Shown piece after piece: positions 32,484-39,776 of a stretch of DNA of 64,000 nucleotides. Origin of the DNA: Pseudoduganella namucuonensis (lineage in GTDB: Bacteria; Pseudomonadota; Gammaproteobacteria; Burkholderiales; Burkholderiaceae_D); contig NZ_FPBO01000028.1 of NCBI RefSeq assembly GCF_900116645.1, forward strand, positions 1 through 64,000, given 5' to 3'. A model generated the notes under the pieces. It did no database searches. It was not told the origin of the DNA and was given only the letters and a program-made list of their open reading frames with translations. How positions within the stretch are numbered: position 1 is the first letter of the stretch; each line of letters opens with the position of its first letter. The translations under genes and the position numbers were made by a program.

Positions 32484-32693
32484 TTACAGCTTGTTCTGGT
32501 AGACGTAGGCCTGCTGTTTCACCGTCGAGGCGCGCACGCGGTCCTGCTCGGACAGCGCGGTCGGTTCCTTGTCCCACAGGAGGGAGCGGCCTTCGCGCTG
32601 GCGTTGTTCCAGGCCCGGCTTCTGTTCGCGCAGCGACTTGATGAACAGGGTGTGGTCCGACTCGTACATGCTGTGTTGTTTGGATAATTTCAT
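32484..32693 (-). CDS. DUF3460 family small protein
   Basis: The 69-residue protein has the conserved betaproteobacterial pattern of DUF3460: SDHTLFIKSLREQKPGLEQR, QREGRSLLWDKEPTALSEQD and the ending VKQQAYVYQNKL. The function is unknown. It sits 12 bp upstream of scpA on the same strand, a frequent neighbour of this family. The ATG at 32693 is chosen; the ATG at MYESDH lacks a ribosome site too, so a shorter form cannot be excluded. Confidence 0.75.
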   Translation of the reverse strand: MKLSKQHSMYESDHTLFIKSLREQKPGLEQRQREGRSLLWDKEPTALSEQDRVRASTVKQQAYVYQNKL

Positions 32694-32776
32694 ATCGATG
32701 GGAAGCGTAAAAAAGAGCAACGTCTATTTTACCCCGCCGGGAGCGCCGGCGGTGGGTTCTGATCTAGGCGGGGGCT

Positions 32777-33805
32777 TCAGAAACGGTGGCGGATGCCGGT
32801 GGCCACCGTGTTGCCGCTGCCGGCGGTGCCCAGTTTGTCGTACACGGCCACCGCGTAGAGGTCGGTGCGCAGCGACAGGTTGTAGTCGTAACCGGCGCTG
32901 GCGGTGTCGCGGCGGAACGGCGCCCGGACCGCCGTGCGCTCCTTGGCGCGCGCCCAGCCCAGCATCCAGCGGCCCGCGCCGTGCGGAATGGCGGCGCCCG
33001 CGTGCAGCATGCGCGTGTCGCGGCCGCTGAGCTCGGTCTTGTTCCTGTCGTAGCTGGCGTACAGCTTCACCGCTTTCAGGTCGTAGGACGCGCCGGCGAA
33101 GCGGGTGCGCTGGCTGGGCGCGGCGGCCGTCACGTTCAGGCCGTTCTTGATCTCCTGCGCGGCCAGCGCGTAGGACAGCGCGGCGCCGGTGTATTTCAGC
33201 ACCACGATGGCGTTGTTGTTCGAGCTGTTGCCCGGGGTCTCGCCCAGGCCGACCTGGCCGACCAGGTTGAAACCGCCCACCGTGGGCGAGGTGTAATGGA
33301 TGGCGTTGCTCCAGCCGGAGTCGCCGGCGACGGCGCTGCCGTAGGGGGCGATCCACATCTGCGTCATCAGCGGGGCGAAGCGGGTGGAGAAGCCGAAGGG
33401 GTTCAGCGCGCCGGTGGCCTGGAACAAGGGGCTGGGGATGCGGCCGAACTTGACCGAGCCCCAGCTGTCGTTCATGCCCACGTAGGCGGCGCGCGAGAAC
33501 ATGGCCTCGCCGGCGGTGCGGCCGCCCTCGCCGGTGTCGGCGCGCATGAAGCCCTCGACGGCGAAGGTCATGGAGCGGCCGCCGCCCAGGCTCTCTGTGC
33601 CGCCCAAACCCCAGAAGGAGGTGGTCATGCCGCCGCTGTTGGCGACATGGACGCCGGGCGTGCCGCTGGTGGCGGAACGGCCGAGATACATGTCCACGAT
33701 GCCGTAGACCTGCACATTGGTGGCCTGCGCACTGGAAACGGCGGGGGCGAGCACGGCCGCCAGCGCGATCGCGGACAGGAATATCGGTCGTTGAATGAGT
33801 TCCAT
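32777..33805 (-). CDS. Gram-negative porin (outer-membrane general porin family)
   Basis: The 342-residue outer-membrane protein has a signal peptide at residues 1-27 (ending APAVSSAQA). The beta-barrel starts NVQVYGIVDMYLGRSATSG, typical of betaproteobacterial porins, continues with FGRIPSPLFQATGALNPFGF around the constriction loop, and ends with an aromatic C terminus (GIRHRF) as required for Bam insertion. It would allow diffusion of small hydrophilic solutes. The start MELIQRPIFLSAI is chosen because it gives the signal peptide directly. The gene stands alone. Confidence 0.93.
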   Translation of the reverse strand: MELIQRPIFLSAIALAAVLAPAVSSAQATNVQVYGIVDMYLGRSATSGTPGVHVANSGGMTTSFWGLGGTESLGGGRSMTFAVEGFMRADTGEGGRTAGEAMFSRAAYVGMNDSWGSVKFGRIPSPLFQATGALNPFGFSTRFAPLMTQMWIAPYGSAVAGDSGWSNAIHYTSPTVGGFNLVGQVGLGETPGNSSNNNAIVVLKYTGAALSYALAAQEIKNGLNVTAAAPSQRTRFAGASYDLKAVKLYASYDRNKTELSGRDTRMLHAGAAIPHGAGRWMLGWARAKERTAVRAPFRRDTASAGYDYNLSLRTDLYAVAVYDKLGTAGSGNTVATGIRHRF

Positions 33806-33969
33806 GTTGGTCGCCAGGCAATATTGACCGTGCCATTTTACTCGTGGCAACGTCATTTACAAGCACGCCGGCGGGTTGTTGCCATCCTTCCACAAGTCGC
33901 TGAGCTATTGCTAAACCGACCACATGTATATCGCCGTGCTGATCTCGCGGCGGCGCGCGTGCCGTATTC

Positions 33970-34121
33970 TGCATCTCGGTCGCGGGTATCAGAAAGAACG
34001 CGGAAGCAATGCCGGTGGTGCGGCTTGTTTCAGGCGCTTTCACCGATGCACACTGACTTTCTCCAAAGACGGGCATCTTCAGCCTGTCTTTCTTGGCGCC
34101 TCCCCGGGGGCGCTTTTTTTT
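33970..34121 (+). ncRNA. Candidate structured small RNA ending in an intrinsic terminator
   Basis: The gap between the porin and EamA genes (33806-34165) has no supported gene but shows nested pairing. TGCATC...GGT (33970-33980) pairs with ACCGATGCA (34042-34050). Inside are CGCG/CGCG (33981-34002) and a hairpin of GAAGCAATGCCG (34003-34014) with CGGCTTGTTTC (34021-34031). Downstream AAAGACGGGC (34065-34074) pairs with GCCTGTCTTT (34082-34091), and a terminator with eight T follows. The EamA gene has its own TAGAAT box after the terminator, so an independent small RNA is more likely than a riboswitch. No known RNA family was recognised. Confidence 0.5.
34096..34121 (+). terminator. Intrinsic terminator 3' of the candidate RNA
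   Basis: A stem GCGCCTC/GGGGCGC (with one T-G pair) is followed by eight T. It belongs to a plus-strand transcript that ends 45 bp before the EamA start. Confidence 0.75.
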
Positions 34122-34165
34122 GGGGGCTCGGCAGGCATTTTGCGATGCCGGTAGAATGGGTCGCC

Positions 34166-35056
34166 ATGAATCCCTATACCGCCTTTTTATTGACGCTGGC
34201 GCCCCTGCTGTGGGCCGGCAATGCCATCGTCGGCCGCATGGTGCACGAAATGGTGCCGCCGCTTACCCTCAATTTCCTGCGCTGGATTATCGCCTTGTTG
34301 ATATTGCTGCCGCTGGCGGGCCCGGTATTCCGCCGCGACAGCGGATTATGGCAGTACTGGAAACGCTATTCCCTGCTGGGCCTGCTGGGCGTGGGCATGT
34401 ATAACGCCTTGCAATATCTGGCTTTGCAAACTTCCACGCCGATTAACGTGACCCTGGTGGCCGCCGGCATGCCGGTCTGGATGATGCTGACCGGCTGGAT
34501 GTTTTTCGGCGCCGCCGTGACGCGACAGCAGATATTCGGGGCCATATTATCGATCGCCGGCGTGGTGCTGGTATTGGTGCGAGGGGAATTGAATCACCTG
34601 CTCGAATTGCGGCTGGTGGCGGGCGATATGTTCATGATATTGGCCACCATCGCCTGGTCTTTATATAGCTGGTTATTGACCCGCTCAAGCGAACCCGCGA
34701 GCCTGCGCGCGAATTGGGCCAGTTTCCTGCTGGCTCAAGTGGGATTCGGCGCGGCCTGGTCCGGCTTGTTCGCCGCCGGTGAATGGGCGATGGCGGAGCG
34801 GCATATTTATTGGAGCTGGACTTTGATCGCGGCGTTGGCCTATGTGGCCATTGGTCCGGCCGTCATCGCTTTCCGCTGTTGGGGCGCGGGCGTGCAACGC
34901 GCCGGTCCCAGCGTGGCGGCGTTCTTCAGTAATTTGACGCCGCTGTTCGCGGCATTGTTATCGTCCGCCTTTCTCGGCGAGGCGCCGCGTTTATATCACG
35001 CGGCCGCCTTCCTGCTGATTGTCGGCGGCATAGTCGTTTCCTCCCGCCGTACCTGA
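34166..35056 (+). CDS. EamA/DMT-family transporter
   Basis: The 296-residue membrane protein has ten hydrophobic segments in two EamA repeats. It starts MNPYTAFLLTLAPLLWAGNA (the 'PLLWxGNA' motif of the family), then MYNALQYLALQTSTPINVTL; the second repeat has AAFFSNLTPLFAALLSSAFL. It is probably an exporter of a small metabolite. A TAGAAT box at 34152-34157 would place the transcript start within a few bases of the ATG, so the mRNA may be leaderless. Codons are richer in A/T-ending forms (TTA, ATA, GGA) than in neighbours such as panC or gltX. Confidence 0.9.
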   Translation: MNPYTAFLLTLAPLLWAGNAIVGRMVHEMVPPLTLNFLRWIIALLILLPLAGPVFRRDSGLWQYWKRYSLLGLLGVGMYNALQYLALQTSTPINVTLVAAGMPVWMMLTGWMFFGAAVTRQQIFGAILSIAGVVLVLVRGELNHLLELRLVAGDMFMILATIAWSLYSWLLTRSSEPASLRANWASFLLAQVGFGAAWSGLFAAGEWAMAERHIYWSWTLIAALAYVAIGPAVIAFRCWGAGVQRAGPSVAAFFSNLTPLFAALLSSAFLGEAPRLYHAAAFLLIVGGIVVSSRRT

Positions 35057-35090
35057 AAAGCGTCGCGTGGCCCAGCGCGGGGCGCTTTTT
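35057..35090 (+). terminator. Intrinsic terminator of the EamA gene
   Basis: AAAGCGTC pairs with GGCGCTTT (one T-G pair) and is followed by a T-run, starting next to the EamA stop. Confidence 0.7.
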
Positions 35091-35117
35091 CGCCCGTTTC
35101 ATGCCAGATATTGGTCT

Positions 35118-35142
35118 GATCACGCCAGAAACTGGCGTGATC
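35118..35142. repeat. 25-bp perfect inverted repeat upstream of the small lipoprotein
   Basis: GATCACGCCAG-AAA-CTGGCGTGATC has 11-bp perfect arms and lies 62 bp upstream of the lipoprotein ATG. A weaker CCAGATATTGG motif is adjacent at 35104-35114. It has no T-run and could be an operator. Confidence 0.6.
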
Positions 35143-35204
35143 CGGGCAGGCGTGCGCCGGGCAGGGGGTGTTTTTGTTAAGGTGGGGTAAAAGAGGAGGA
35201 CGCT

Positions 35205-35324
35205 ATGCCTACCGTGAAAATGGCGTTGATCGCGCTGGCCGTGATCCTGGCGGGATGCCAGGATAAACCAACGGATCCATTGAAGCCGAAAGTGCCCGCT
35301 AGTGCCTTAATTGCCGCCGCATGA
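35205..35324 (+). CDS. Small lipoprotein (39 residues)
   Basis: MPTVKMALIALAVILAGC followed by QDKPTDPLKPKVPASALIAA is a minimal lipoprotein. It has a short basic start, a hydrophobic core and the lipobox LAGC with the acylated Cys at residue 18, leaving a 22-residue proline-rich mature peptide. GAGGAGG sits 5 bp before the ATG, the best ribosome site in this area. The function is unknown. Its last 26 bp overlap the 3' end of the GNAT gene on the other strand. Asp20 at position +2 after Cys is absent (it is Gln), so transfer to the outer membrane is expected by the Lol rule. Confidence 0.72.
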   Translation: MPTVKMALIALAVILAGCQDKPTDPLKPKVPASALIAAA

Positions 35325-35778
35325 CGAAGGGGGCGGGTTCCAGTGGGTTGGCGTGGGTGTATTCCAGCTCTTCCGCCAATTCGAATTCATAAGCGTTGTA
35401 AAAACCGATCAGCTGCGGCTGGTCGCCGCGCACGGCTATGCGCAATTCCCGTATCCCCGCTTCCAATCCGTGATGGATCACCGCTTCCAATAAATGCTGG
35501 GAGATATTGTTGCCGCGATAGGCGGGCAATACGCCCATGCGCAGTATTTCCCATACATCCGGCTCGGCGTCCAAAGGCAGCCAGCGCACCGATCCCACAG
35601 GTTCATCGTCCACCAATAAAATAAAACCGCCGCCGTCCCGCAAATGCTGCAGGACGATCACGGCGGTTTCACGGTGGCCACTGGAAGTGACATTCACCTT
35701 GCCGGCCCACGCGGCGCGCGTGAGGTCGGCAATTAACCTGGCATCGTCATCCGTCGCTTCCCGTACCACGATGTTCAT
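35299..35778 (-). CDS. GNAT family N-acetyltransferase
   Basis: The 159-residue acetyltransferase starts IVVREATDDDARLIADLTRA. It has PVGSVRWLPLDAEPDVWEI, the acetyl-CoA loop LRMGVLPAYRGNNISQHLLE (R/Q-x-x-G/N type), and a closing strand GFYNAYEFELAEELEYT. The substrate is unknown. The gene is 21 bp downstream of metG on the same strand and may be co-transcribed with it. It shares with the EamA gene a less GC-biased codon choice. The 3' end overlaps the small lipoprotein gene tail to tail. Confidence 0.9.
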   Translation of the reverse strand: MNIVVREATDDDARLIADLTRAAWAGKVNVTSSGHRETAVIVLQHLRDGGGFILLVDDEPVGSVRWLPLDAEPDVWEILRMGVLPAYRGNNISQHLLEAVIHHGLEAGIRELRIAVRGDQPQLIGFYNAYEFELAEELEYTHANPLEPAPFVMRRQLRH

Positions 35779-35799
35779 GCGGATCCTTTAATGGCGCGC

Positions 35800-37980
35800 T
35801 TAGCGTATGCGCATGCCCGGCTCGGCGCCCGGCCACGGATTCAGGATGTAAATGCCTGGATTGGCTTTTTCATCGGCGGCGGAGCCGGCCAATACCATCC
35901 CTTCCGAAATACCGAATTTCATTTTACGCGGCGCCAGGTTCGCCACCAGCACCGTCAATTTCCCGATCAGGTCTTCCGGCTGGTACATCGATTTAATGCC
36001 GGAGAATACATTGCGGTGACGGCTTTCGCCGGCGTCCAGGGTCAGGCGCAGCAATTTATCCGAGCCGTCCACGTGTTCGCAATTGACGATTTTGGCGATG
36101 CGCAAATCGACTTTCGCGAAATCGTCGATTTTAATCTCGGGCGCCAATTCCTCCACGCCCTCATTGGCGGCCAATGGCGCCAGCGGCGCGGCTTTCGCGG
36201 CGGGAGCCGGCTTGGCCGCCACCGCCGGCGCGGCGCCGGCCGCGGCGATTTGCGACGGGGCGTCGAACAGTTCCTCGATCATCTTCGCGTCCACGCGGGT
36301 CATCAGGTGGGTGTAGGCGCCGATGCCGCGGCTCAGCATGGGTTGGAACACGGCGCCGGTGGAAAGTTCCGTGTCGGCCCACACCATCTGCTCGTCGTTG
36401 AGGAACTTGGCCACGTTGGCGGCCACGCCGGGCAGCACCGGCGACAGCAGGATGGTCAGCTGGCGGAACAGGATCAGCGCGGTGGTGCAGACCTCGTGCA
36501 GCTCGGCGGATTTCGATTCGTCCTTGGCCAGCACCCATGGCTTGTTCTCGTCCACGTACTGGTTGGTGACGTCGGCGATCTCCATGATCTCGCGCAGCGC
36601 CTTGCCGAATTCGCGGTTGTCGAAGTTGGCGGCGATGCTGGCCTGGCGTTCGGCGCCCTCGGCGTTGGTCAGGGCGCGCTTGATCCAGCCCATGGCGCTG
36701 TCCGACAGGCCGGCGGCCAGCTTGCCGTCGAACTTCTTGGCGATGAAGCCGGCGCAGCGGCTGGCGATGTTGACGTATTTGCCGATCAGGTCGGAATTGA
36801 CGCGGGCCACGAAGTCGTCGCCGGTGAAGTCCAGGTCTTCCACCTTGGAGTTCAGCTTGAAGGCGATGTAGTAGCGCAGCCATTCGGGATTCATGCCCAG
36901 GTTCAGGTAGCGCAGCGGCGAAATGCCGGTGCCGCGCGACTTGGACATCTTTTCATTGTTCACGGTCAGGTGGCCGTGCACGTTCACTTTCAGCTTGTCG
37001 ATGACCGGATGGCCGGCGAATTGCAGCATCGCGGGCCAGAACAGCAGGTGGAAGGACACGATGTCCTTGCCGATGAAGTGGATCTGCTCGGTGGCCGGAT
37101 CGTTCAGCAGCGCGTCGAAATCGATGCCTTTCTTGCCGCAGTAGTTCTTCAGGCTGGCCAGGTAGCCGACCGGCGCGTCCAGCCACACATAGAAGAACTT
37201 GCCCGGCGCGTCGGGAATCGGGATGCCGAAGTAAGGCGCGTCGCGCGAAATGTCCCAGTCGGCCAGCTTCTCGCCGGCCTCGCCCAGCCATTCGCTGACC
37301 TTGTTGACCATTTCCGGCTGCAGGCGGCCGGGCGTGTTCAGCCAGTCGCGCAGGAATTCGAAGCAGCGCGGGTCGGACAGCTTGAAGAAGTACTGCTCGG
37401 ACGGCTTCAGGATCGGCGTGGCGTTGGTGAACACGGAGAACGGGTTCACCAGTTCGGTCGGCTGGTAGGCCGCGCCGCACACCTCGCAGTTGTCGCCGTA
37501 CTGGTCCTTGGCGCCGCATTTCGGGCATTCGCCCTTGATGTTGCGGTCGGCCAGGAACATGCCCTTGACCGGGTCGAAAAAGCGGTCCACCACCTTGGTG
37601 GCGATCAGGCCGGCGTCGCGCAGCTTGCGGTAGATGCCTTGCGACAGCTCCACGTTTTCCGGCGAGTCGGTCGAATACCAGTTGTCGAAGGCGATGTGGA
37701 AGCCGTCCAGGTACTGGGCGCGGCCGGCGGCGATCTTGGCCACGAATTCCTGCGGCGTGATGCCTTCCTTCTCCGCCGCGATCATGATCGGCGTGCCGTG
37801 CGTGTCGTCCGCGCCCACGAAGTGCACCTCGCGCTGCTTATTTTCCCCGTTCGCGCCGTCGCGCTGCATGCGCTGATAGCGGACCCAGATGTCGGCCTGG
37901 ATGTACTCCATCATGTGGCCGATGTGGAAGGCAGCGTTGGCGTAGGGCAGGGCGGTGGTGACGAACAGCTTGCGGGTCAT
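35800..37980 (-). CDS. metG: Methionyl-tRNA synthetase
   Basis: The 726-residue class I synthetase has TTALPYANAAFHIGHMMEY (HIGH motif), a knuckle with CPKCGAKD and CEVCG, the KMSKSRGTGISP loop, and an anticodon-binding helical domain. After an Ala/Pro-rich linker (about residues 575-615) comes a C-terminal tRNA-binding (Arc1p-like) domain with DDFAKVDLRIAKIVNCEHVD. It charges initiator and elongator tRNA-Met. The start MTRKLFVTT is the family start; the 40-codon extension upstream is rejected. The C-terminal domain, below about 36180, uses more AAA, ATT and GAA codons than the rest. Confidence 0.97.
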   Translation of the reverse strand: MTRKLFVTTALPYANAAFHIGHMMEYIQADIWVRYQRMQRDGANGENKQREVHFVGADDTHGTPIMIAAEKEGITPQEFVAKIAAGRAQYLDGFHIAFDNWYSTDSPENVELSQGIYRKLRDAGLIATKVVDRFFDPVKGMFLADRNIKGECPKCGAKDQYGDNCEVCGAAYQPTELVNPFSVFTNATPILKPSEQYFFKLSDPRCFEFLRDWLNTPGRLQPEMVNKVSEWLGEAGEKLADWDISRDAPYFGIPIPDAPGKFFYVWLDAPVGYLASLKNYCGKKGIDFDALLNDPATEQIHFIGKDIVSFHLLFWPAMLQFAGHPVIDKLKVNVHGHLTVNNEKMSKSRGTGISPLRYLNLGMNPEWLRYYIAFKLNSKVEDLDFTGDDFVARVNSDLIGKYVNIASRCAGFIAKKFDGKLAAGLSDSAMGWIKRALTNAEGAERQASIAANFDNREFGKALREIMEIADVTNQYVDENKPWVLAKDESKSAELHEVCTTALILFRQLTILLSPVLPGVAANVAKFLNDEQMVWADTELSTGAVFQPMLSRGIGAYTHLMTRVDAKMIEELFDAPSQIAAAGAAPAVAAKPAPAAKAAPLAPLAANEGVEELAPEIKIDDFAKVDLRIAKIVNCEHVDGSDKLLRLTLDAGESRHRNVFSGIKSMYQPEDLIGKLTVLVANLAPRKMKFGISEGMVLAGSAADEKANPGIYILNPWPGAEPGMRIR

Positions 37981-38114
37981 GGTTGATGCGCTTTGTTGGT
38001 GGGAAAAAGAGCATTTTACCAGCGCTGGCCGCCTCTGCGCACCGGGGCCGTGGCGGCCGCGCTGTTTTTCAGTCAATTTTGCGCTAGACTTCGGGATCAC
38101 ACACGGAGATTCAC

Positions 38115-39203
38115 ATGAGCATCACAGTAGAAGACGTCAAAGCGGCATTGTCGCAAGTAACAGACCCGAACACCGGCAAGGATTTCTGCAGCGCCAAGGC
38201 GGTCCGCAACCTGAGGGTGGAGGGCGCCGACATTTCCTTCGATATCGAACTGGGCTATCCGGCCAAGAGCCAGTTCGACGCCATCCGCGCCAGCGTGACC
38301 GCCGCCGTGCAGGCGCTGCCGGGCGCGGGCAAGGTCTCCGCTAATGTATACAGCAAGATCATTTCGCACACGGTGCAGCGCGGCCTGAAGCTGATGCCGA
38401 ACGTGAAGAACATCATCGCGGTCGCCTCCGGCAAGGGCGGCGTCGGCAAGTCGACCACCGCCGTCAACCTGGCGCTGGCGCTGGCGGCCGAGGGCGCCTC
38501 GGTCGGCGTGCTGGACGCGGACATCTACGGCCCGTCGCAGCCCATGATGCTGGGCATCAGCGGCCGTCCGGAAACCAAGGACGGCAAGACCATGGAGCCG
38601 CTGGAAAACCACGGCGTGCAAGTGTCGTCGATCGGCTTCATGATCGATCCGGACGAGCCCATGGTGTGGCGCGGCCCGATGGTGACCCAGGCGCTGCAGC
38701 AGCTGCTGGAGCAGACCAACTGGCGCGACCTGGACTACCTGGTGGTCGACATGCCGCCGGGTACGGGCGACATCCAGCTGACTTTGTCGCAGAAAGTGCC
38801 GGTGACGGGCGCCGTCATCGTCACCACGCCGCAGGACATCGCGCTGCTGGACGCGCGCAAGGGCCTGAAGATGTTCGAGAAGGTCGGCATCCCGATTTTG
38901 GGCGTGGTTGAGAACATGAGCACGCATATTTGCTCCAATTGCGGCCATCAGGAGGCGATCTTCGGCCATGGTGGCGGCGAAAAGATGTGCGCCGACTTCA
39001 ACGCCGAGTTCCTGGGCGCGCTGCCGCTGACGATGGCGATCCGCGAGCAGACCGATTCCGGCAAGCCCACCGTGGTGGCCGATCCGGACGGTCCGGTGGC
39101 GGCGGTCTACAGGCAGATCGCGCGCAAGATCGCGATCAAGGTGGCGGAGAAGGCCAAGGACATGACCAGCAAGTTCCCCAGCATCGTAATCAAAAACGAC
39201 TGA
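38115..39203 (+). CDS. apbC: Iron-sulfur cluster carrier protein ApbC (Mrp)
   Basis: The 362-residue Mrp/NBP35-type P-loop ATPase binds and transfers [4Fe-4S] clusters. An N-terminal MIP18-like domain covers about residues 5-80. The deviant Walker A is ASGKGGVGKSTTAVNLAL, with LDADIYGPSQPMMLGI and LVVDMPPGTGDIQLTL. The cluster-binding cysteines are in ICSNCGHQEAIFG. It is divergent from metG, a common arrangement in proteobacteria. It starts 134 bp from metG. Confidence 0.96.
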   Translation: MSITVEDVKAALSQVTDPNTGKDFCSAKAVRNLRVEGADISFDIELGYPAKSQFDAIRASVTAAVQALPGAGKVSANVYSKIISHTVQRGLKLMPNVKNIIAVASGKGGVGKSTTAVNLALALAAEGASVGVLDADIYGPSQPMMLGISGRPETKDGKTMEPLENHGVQVSSIGFMIDPDEPMVWRGPMVTQALQQLLEQTNWRDLDYLVVDMPPGTGDIQLTLSQKVPVTGAVIVTTPQDIALLDARKGLKMFEKVGIPILGVVENMSTHICSNCGHQEAIFGHGGGEKMCADFNAEFLGALPLTMAIREQTDSGKPTVVADPDGPVAAVYRQIARKIAIKVAEKAKDMTSKFPSIVIKND

Positions 39204-39257
39204 TCAGCCAGGTCGGGCATAATGGTGTCGCTTTTATAACTCATGAAAGGCGACACC

Positions 39258-39641
39258 ATGAAATTTGTTCTCTCCGCAGTACTCGGCCTGGCGGCGTTCT
39301 CCGCATCGGCCCAATCGGTTTCCTTCACGGAGCCGGCCGACGGCGCCACCGTCACCAGCCCGTTCAAGGTCAAATTCGCCGTCAGCGGCATGGACGTGAA
39401 GCCGGCCGGCGAGATGGCGGCCAACACCGGCCACCACCACCTCATCATCAATGGCGACAGCCTGAAGGCCGGCGAGTCCATCCCCTTCGACGACAAGCAC
39501 CTGCACTTCGGCAAGGGGCAGACCGAAACCGACGTCACCCTGCCGCCCGGCAAATACAAGCTCACCATGCAATTCGCCAACGGCGCGCACCAGTCCTACG
39601 GCAGCGGCCTGAGCAAGACCATCAACGTCACGGTCAAATAA
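39258..39641 (+). CDS. DUF4399 domain periplasmic protein
   Basis: The 127-residue exported protein has a signal peptide at residues 1-19 (ending FSASAQ) and a single DUF4399 domain with VSFTEPADGATVTSPFKVKF, AANTGHHHLIINGD and FGKGQTETDVTLPPGKYKLT. The histidine cluster GHHHLI suggests metal binding, but the role is unknown. The ATG at 39258 is chosen because AAAGG lies 7 bp upstream; the ATG at 39243 would add five residues ahead of the signal peptide. A long imperfect hairpin follows the stop. Confidence 0.87.
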   Translation: MKFVLSAVLGLAAFSASAQSVSFTEPADGATVTSPFKVKFAVSGMDVKPAGEMAANTGHHHLIINGDSLKAGESIPFDDKHLHFGKGQTETDVTLPPGKYKLTMQFANGAHQSYGSGLSKTINVTVK

Positions 39642-39646
39642 GTACG

Positions 39647-39721
39647 CCGAAGCAGCGAGCTGAGCCCCATTTGGGACTCGGCGTCCCCGGCCGCCCCCAA
39701 ACGGGGCTCAGCTCGCTTCGG
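39647..39721. repeat. Long imperfect inverted repeat between the DUF4399 and gltX genes
   Basis: Left arm 39647-39675 and right arm 39696-39721 pair over about 25 bp with one mismatch and a 3-nt bulge, around a 20-nt loop; both arms contain GAGCTGAGCCCC or its complement. There is no T-run. The right arm overlaps the likely -35 region of the gltX promoter (TAAAAT at 39740-39745). Confidence 0.65.
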
Positions 39722-39776
39722 ATCGGTGGCGCAACGCGGTAAAATAGCCGTTTTACCTCATACGCTCCGACACTCC

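Noticed and set aside
33970..34121. The structured RNA as 6S RNA, 4.5S RNA, tmRNA or a known riboswitch.
   Set aside because: No conserved motifs of these families were seen, and the gene context (porin and EamA) does not match them.
33924..34154. A 76-codon plus-strand frame across the candidate RNA.
   Set aside because: No ribosome site, no recognisable protein features, and it runs through the paired stems and the intrinsic terminator.
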